Positions 63,954 through 64,000 of a stretch of DNA of 64,000 nt are shown one piece after another. The stretch spans positions 1 through 64,000 of the forward strand of contig WXFD01000012.1 of NCBI GenBank assembly GCA_009877105.1, read 5' to 3'. A model generated the notes under the pieces. It was not told where the DNA came from. It ran no database searches and saw only the letters and a program-made list of their open reading frames with translations. The position numbers and the translations under genes are program-made. The DNA comes from Bacteroidales bacterium. Its GTDB lineage: Bacteria > Bacteroidota > Bacteroidia > Bacteroidales > VadinHA17. Position 1 is the stretch's first letter. Every line of letters starts with the position of its first letter.

Positions 63954-64000
63954 ATGTCAAAGATTTGTCAGGTAACCGGAAAAAAGGCGATGGTGGGAAA
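63954..64000 (+). CDS. rpmB: Ribosomal protein bL28, N-terminal part (cut by window end)
   Basis: Only the first 15 codons are present. MSKICQVTGKKAMVG matches the start of bL28. A TACTTTG-type box (63904-63910) lies about 43 bases upstream. The rest is outside the window. Confidence 0.9.
   Translation, partial: MSKICQVTGKKAMVG

Noticed and set aside
1..64000. CRISPR array, prophage or insertion sequence
   Set aside because: No regularly spaced short repeats with unique spacers, no transposase or phage genes and no integrase seen in any frame.

Overview
The window looks like a chromosomal segment of a member of the Bacteroidota, probably close to Bacteroidales/Marinilabiliales. The evidence is a complete Bat (aerotolerance) operon, a DUF4105/Lnb-type protein, many lipoproteins and serine-type sulfatases, few Shine-Dalgarno sequences, and several promoters of the Bacteroidota type (TAnnTTTG -7 box, sometimes with an upstream TTTG/TTG). 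No phage, IS element, rRNA or CRISPR array was seen.

Layout. 1-242: a palindrome-rich 135-bp tandem repeat. 0.5-8.8 kb: a clan-A-like glycoside hydrolase lipoprotein, an M28 peptidase, an unusual lysine-2,3-aminomutase-family radical SAM enzyme, pcm, an M50 protease and a DUF4105 protein. 8.9-17.3 kb: moxR, DUF58, a short BatD-like gene, then batA, batB, batC, batD and batE, all co-oriented. 17.4-23.0 kb: ung, a CYTH gene, then a minus-strand cluster of a canonical lysine 2,3-aminomutase, two D-Ala-D-Ala-ligase-like ATP-grasp enzymes, a GNAT acetyltransferase and a small DMT protein. 23.6-31.2 kb: arfB and a rhamnose module (GH78 alpha-L-rhamnosidase, rhaT, rhaM, rhaA, rhaB). 31.3-44.4 kb: five tandem sulfatases preceded by a 27-codon membrane ORF, then a cation/proton antiporter, an esterase, an anaerobic sulfatase-maturating enzyme and a Gfo/Idh/MocA oxidoreductase. 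44.5-50 kb: a secreted hypothetical, an Ldh2-family dehydrogenase, mnmE, a lipoprotein and a phosphodiesterase-like protein. 50.2-55.9 kb: a barrel protein, an MMPL/RND pump and a LolA-like protein under an AraC-type membrane regulator. 56.3-64 kb: sucD, fabG, a candidate small RNA, an M48 protease, tRNA-Thr and tRNA-Gly with a decayed tRNA-Gly copy, a peroxiredoxin-like gene, ogt, small hypotheticals, cinA and the start of rpmB.

How the genes work together. The 24-44 kb block reads as a pathway for a sulfated, rhamnose-containing polysaccharide. Sulfatases and an esterase would remove substituents, GH78 would release rhamnose, RhaT would import it, and RhaM/RhaA/RhaB would process it to rhamnulose-1-phosphate. 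The maturase would activate all five sulfatases, which all carry serine at the formylglycine position. No SusC/SusD pair and no rhamnulose-1-phosphate aldolase lie in the window. The aminomutase/ATP-grasp/ATP-grasp/GNAT cluster is the best candidate for an undescribed system: it has the parts to make beta-lysine, ligate it and N-acetylate the product, possibly as a compatible solute or peptide-like metabolite. Functions are read from motifs only; no database search was possible.
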